A stretch of DNA of 9,317 nucleotides, taken from contig JAIXYD010000031.1 of assembly GCA_027490415.1 (NCBI GenBank), forward strand, positions 1 through 9,317, written 5' to 3'. The notes under the pieces are model-generated. The model saw nothing but the letters and a program-made list of their open reading frames with translations. It did no database searches and had not been told where the DNA came from. The DNA is from Streptomycetaceae bacterium. GTDB taxonomy: Bacteria; Actinomycetota; Actinomycetes; Nanopelagicales; Nanopelagicaceae. Shown here one piece after another: positions 8,613 through 9,317 of this stretch (positions within the stretch are counted from its first letter, which is position 1; each line of letters begins with the position of its first letter). The position numbers were made by a program, and so were the translations under genes.

Positions 8613-8634
8613 AAGCACATACGCCCTCAAGGGC
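8598..8634 (+). other. Bulged stem-loop in the scpB-rluB gap
   Basis: GCCCT (8598-8602) can pair with AGGGC (8630-8634), and GGCGTA (8603-8608) with TACGCC (8620-8625). This makes an 11-bp hairpin with a 4-nt bulge at 8626-8629 and an 11-nt loop. A smaller alternative hairpin, GCCC-TCAA-GGGC (8623-8634), excludes it. It could be a leader structure or part of a terminator; no T run follows. Confidence 0.4.
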
Positions 8635-8676
8635 CGATCGAAACCCCTAAGACTGTCGAGAATGGATAGCCTAAAA

Positions 8677-9317
8677 ATGTCACTTGTACGCTTGAATAAA
8701 ATTATTGCCGACGCCGGCGTGACCTCACGTAGGGGAGCCGACGAGCTCATCATGGATGGGCGCGTCTCCGTCGATGGTCATATCATCAGAGAGCTTGGCG
8801 CGAAGTTCGACCCAACTATGGTCAAGGTAATGGTTGATGGTGAGACAATTACAAGTACTTTGTCTAAGACTTATTTAGTACTTCATAAACCAAAAGGTGT
8901 TTTGTCCACAATGTTTGACCCGGAAGGGCGACCTTCACTAGCAGACTTTATTGACCTCCGAAAAGAACGTCTTTTCCATGTGGGCCGCTTAGATAAGGAT
9001 TCGGAAGGTTTAATCCTGCTCACAAATGATGGCGATCTGACCTTCCGAGCAACCCATCCTTCTTATGGCCTGGTAAAGAGCTACATCATCGAGTTCGAAG
9101 GGGTGCTTACCCCTGGGGTGGATAAGATTCTCCTCAAAGGAATCGAACTCGAAGATGGCATGGGTCGTGTGCTTTCCTTCAAGCATCTCTCACCACAATG
9201 GATCGAAGTCAGCATCCATGAGGGGAGATATCACATTATCCGTCGCCTCATGGAAGCTGTCGACGTACGGGTTATCCGACTTATTCGAACCAACTTTGGA
9301 CCTATCAGCTTGGGGGA
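8677..9317 (+). CDS. rluB: rRNA pseudouridine synthase, RluB/RsuA family (3' end outside window)
   Basis: Enzymes of this family convert a specific uridine of ribosomal RNA to pseudouridine; RluB acts on 23S rRNA. The first 213 codons are present without a stop. An N-terminal S4 RNA-binding domain (RLNKIIADAGVTSRRGADEL, then DGRVSVDG) is followed by the catalytic domain: LVLHKPKGVLST, then GRLDKDSEGL with nucleophile Asp106, then the KSY segment, and HEGRYHIIRRLMEAV. ATG at 8677 is chosen because GGATAG (8664-8669) lies 7 nt upstream and the S4 domain begins right after it. An ATG at 8662 would add five residues without a ribosome site. The position after scpB matches Rv1711 and many other bacteria, which favours RluB over RsuA, but the rRNA target cannot be read from sequence. 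Base composition changes sharply inside the gene near 8820. Confidence 0.93.
   Translation, partial: MSLVRLNKIIADAGVTSRRGADELIMDGRVSVDGHIIRELGAKFDPTMVKVMVDGETITSTLSKTYLVLHKPKGVLSTMFDPEGRPSLADFIDLRKERLFHVGRLDKDSEGLILLTNDGDLTFRATHPSYGLVKSYIIEFEGVLTPGVDKILLKGIELEDGMGRVLSFKHLSPQWIEVSIHEGRYHIIRRLMEAVDVRVIRLIRTNFGPISLG

Noticed and set aside
8367..8753. 128-codon minus-strand open frame over the scpB end and rluB start
   Set aside because: It is antisense to two conserved genes and has no recognisable domain, so it is a by-product of local base composition.

Overview
The window is a compact stretch of bacterial chromosome with almost no spare sequence. Protein similarity and gene order point to an actinobacterium. 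NAD kinase, RecN, CTP synthase, XerD, an orphan ParA, ScpA, ScpB and an RluB-type pseudouridine synthase follow one another as in mycobacteria (Rv1695, Rv1696, Rv1699, Rv1701, Rv1708 to Rv1711) and corynebacteria. The GC content is low for the phylum: hand counts of sample lines give about 45% over most of the window. Together with gene overlaps and missing intervening genes, this suggests a streamlined lineage such as the freshwater acI group (Nanopelagicales). That placement is inference.

Positions 1-5759, plus strand: the 3' end of nadK, then recN, pyrG, ald and xerD. Junctions overlap (nadK/recN, ald/xerD), abut exactly (pyrG/ald) or are under 30 bp (recN/pyrG), so the set is probably one operon. 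Its promoter lies left of the window. The products make NADP, repair DNA breaks, make CTP, interconvert alanine and pyruvate, and resolve chromosome dimers.

Positions 5763-7051, minus strand: a two-gene operon. A TTG-started parA (orphan, PldP/Rv1708-like) overlaps by 4 nt a small gene for a probable ribbon-helix-helix protein, which has a very strong Shine-Dalgarno sequence. Its 3' end meets xerD with 3 bp between the stops. The promoter region lies in the 89 bp between parA and scpA and carries a short direct repeat.

Positions 7141-8548, plus strand: scpA and scpB, the kleisin and winged-helix partners of SMC condensin, overlapping and probably translationally coupled. Then come a 128-bp gap with hairpins and the 5' part of an rluB-like gene that runs off the right end. 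GC rises to about 58% through scpA, scpB and the first part of rluB, then drops abruptly near 8820.

Most of the window is ordinary housekeeping DNA. The points most worth following are the ParA plus ribbon-helix-helix pair beside the condensin genes, and the sharply bounded high-GC block over scpAB.
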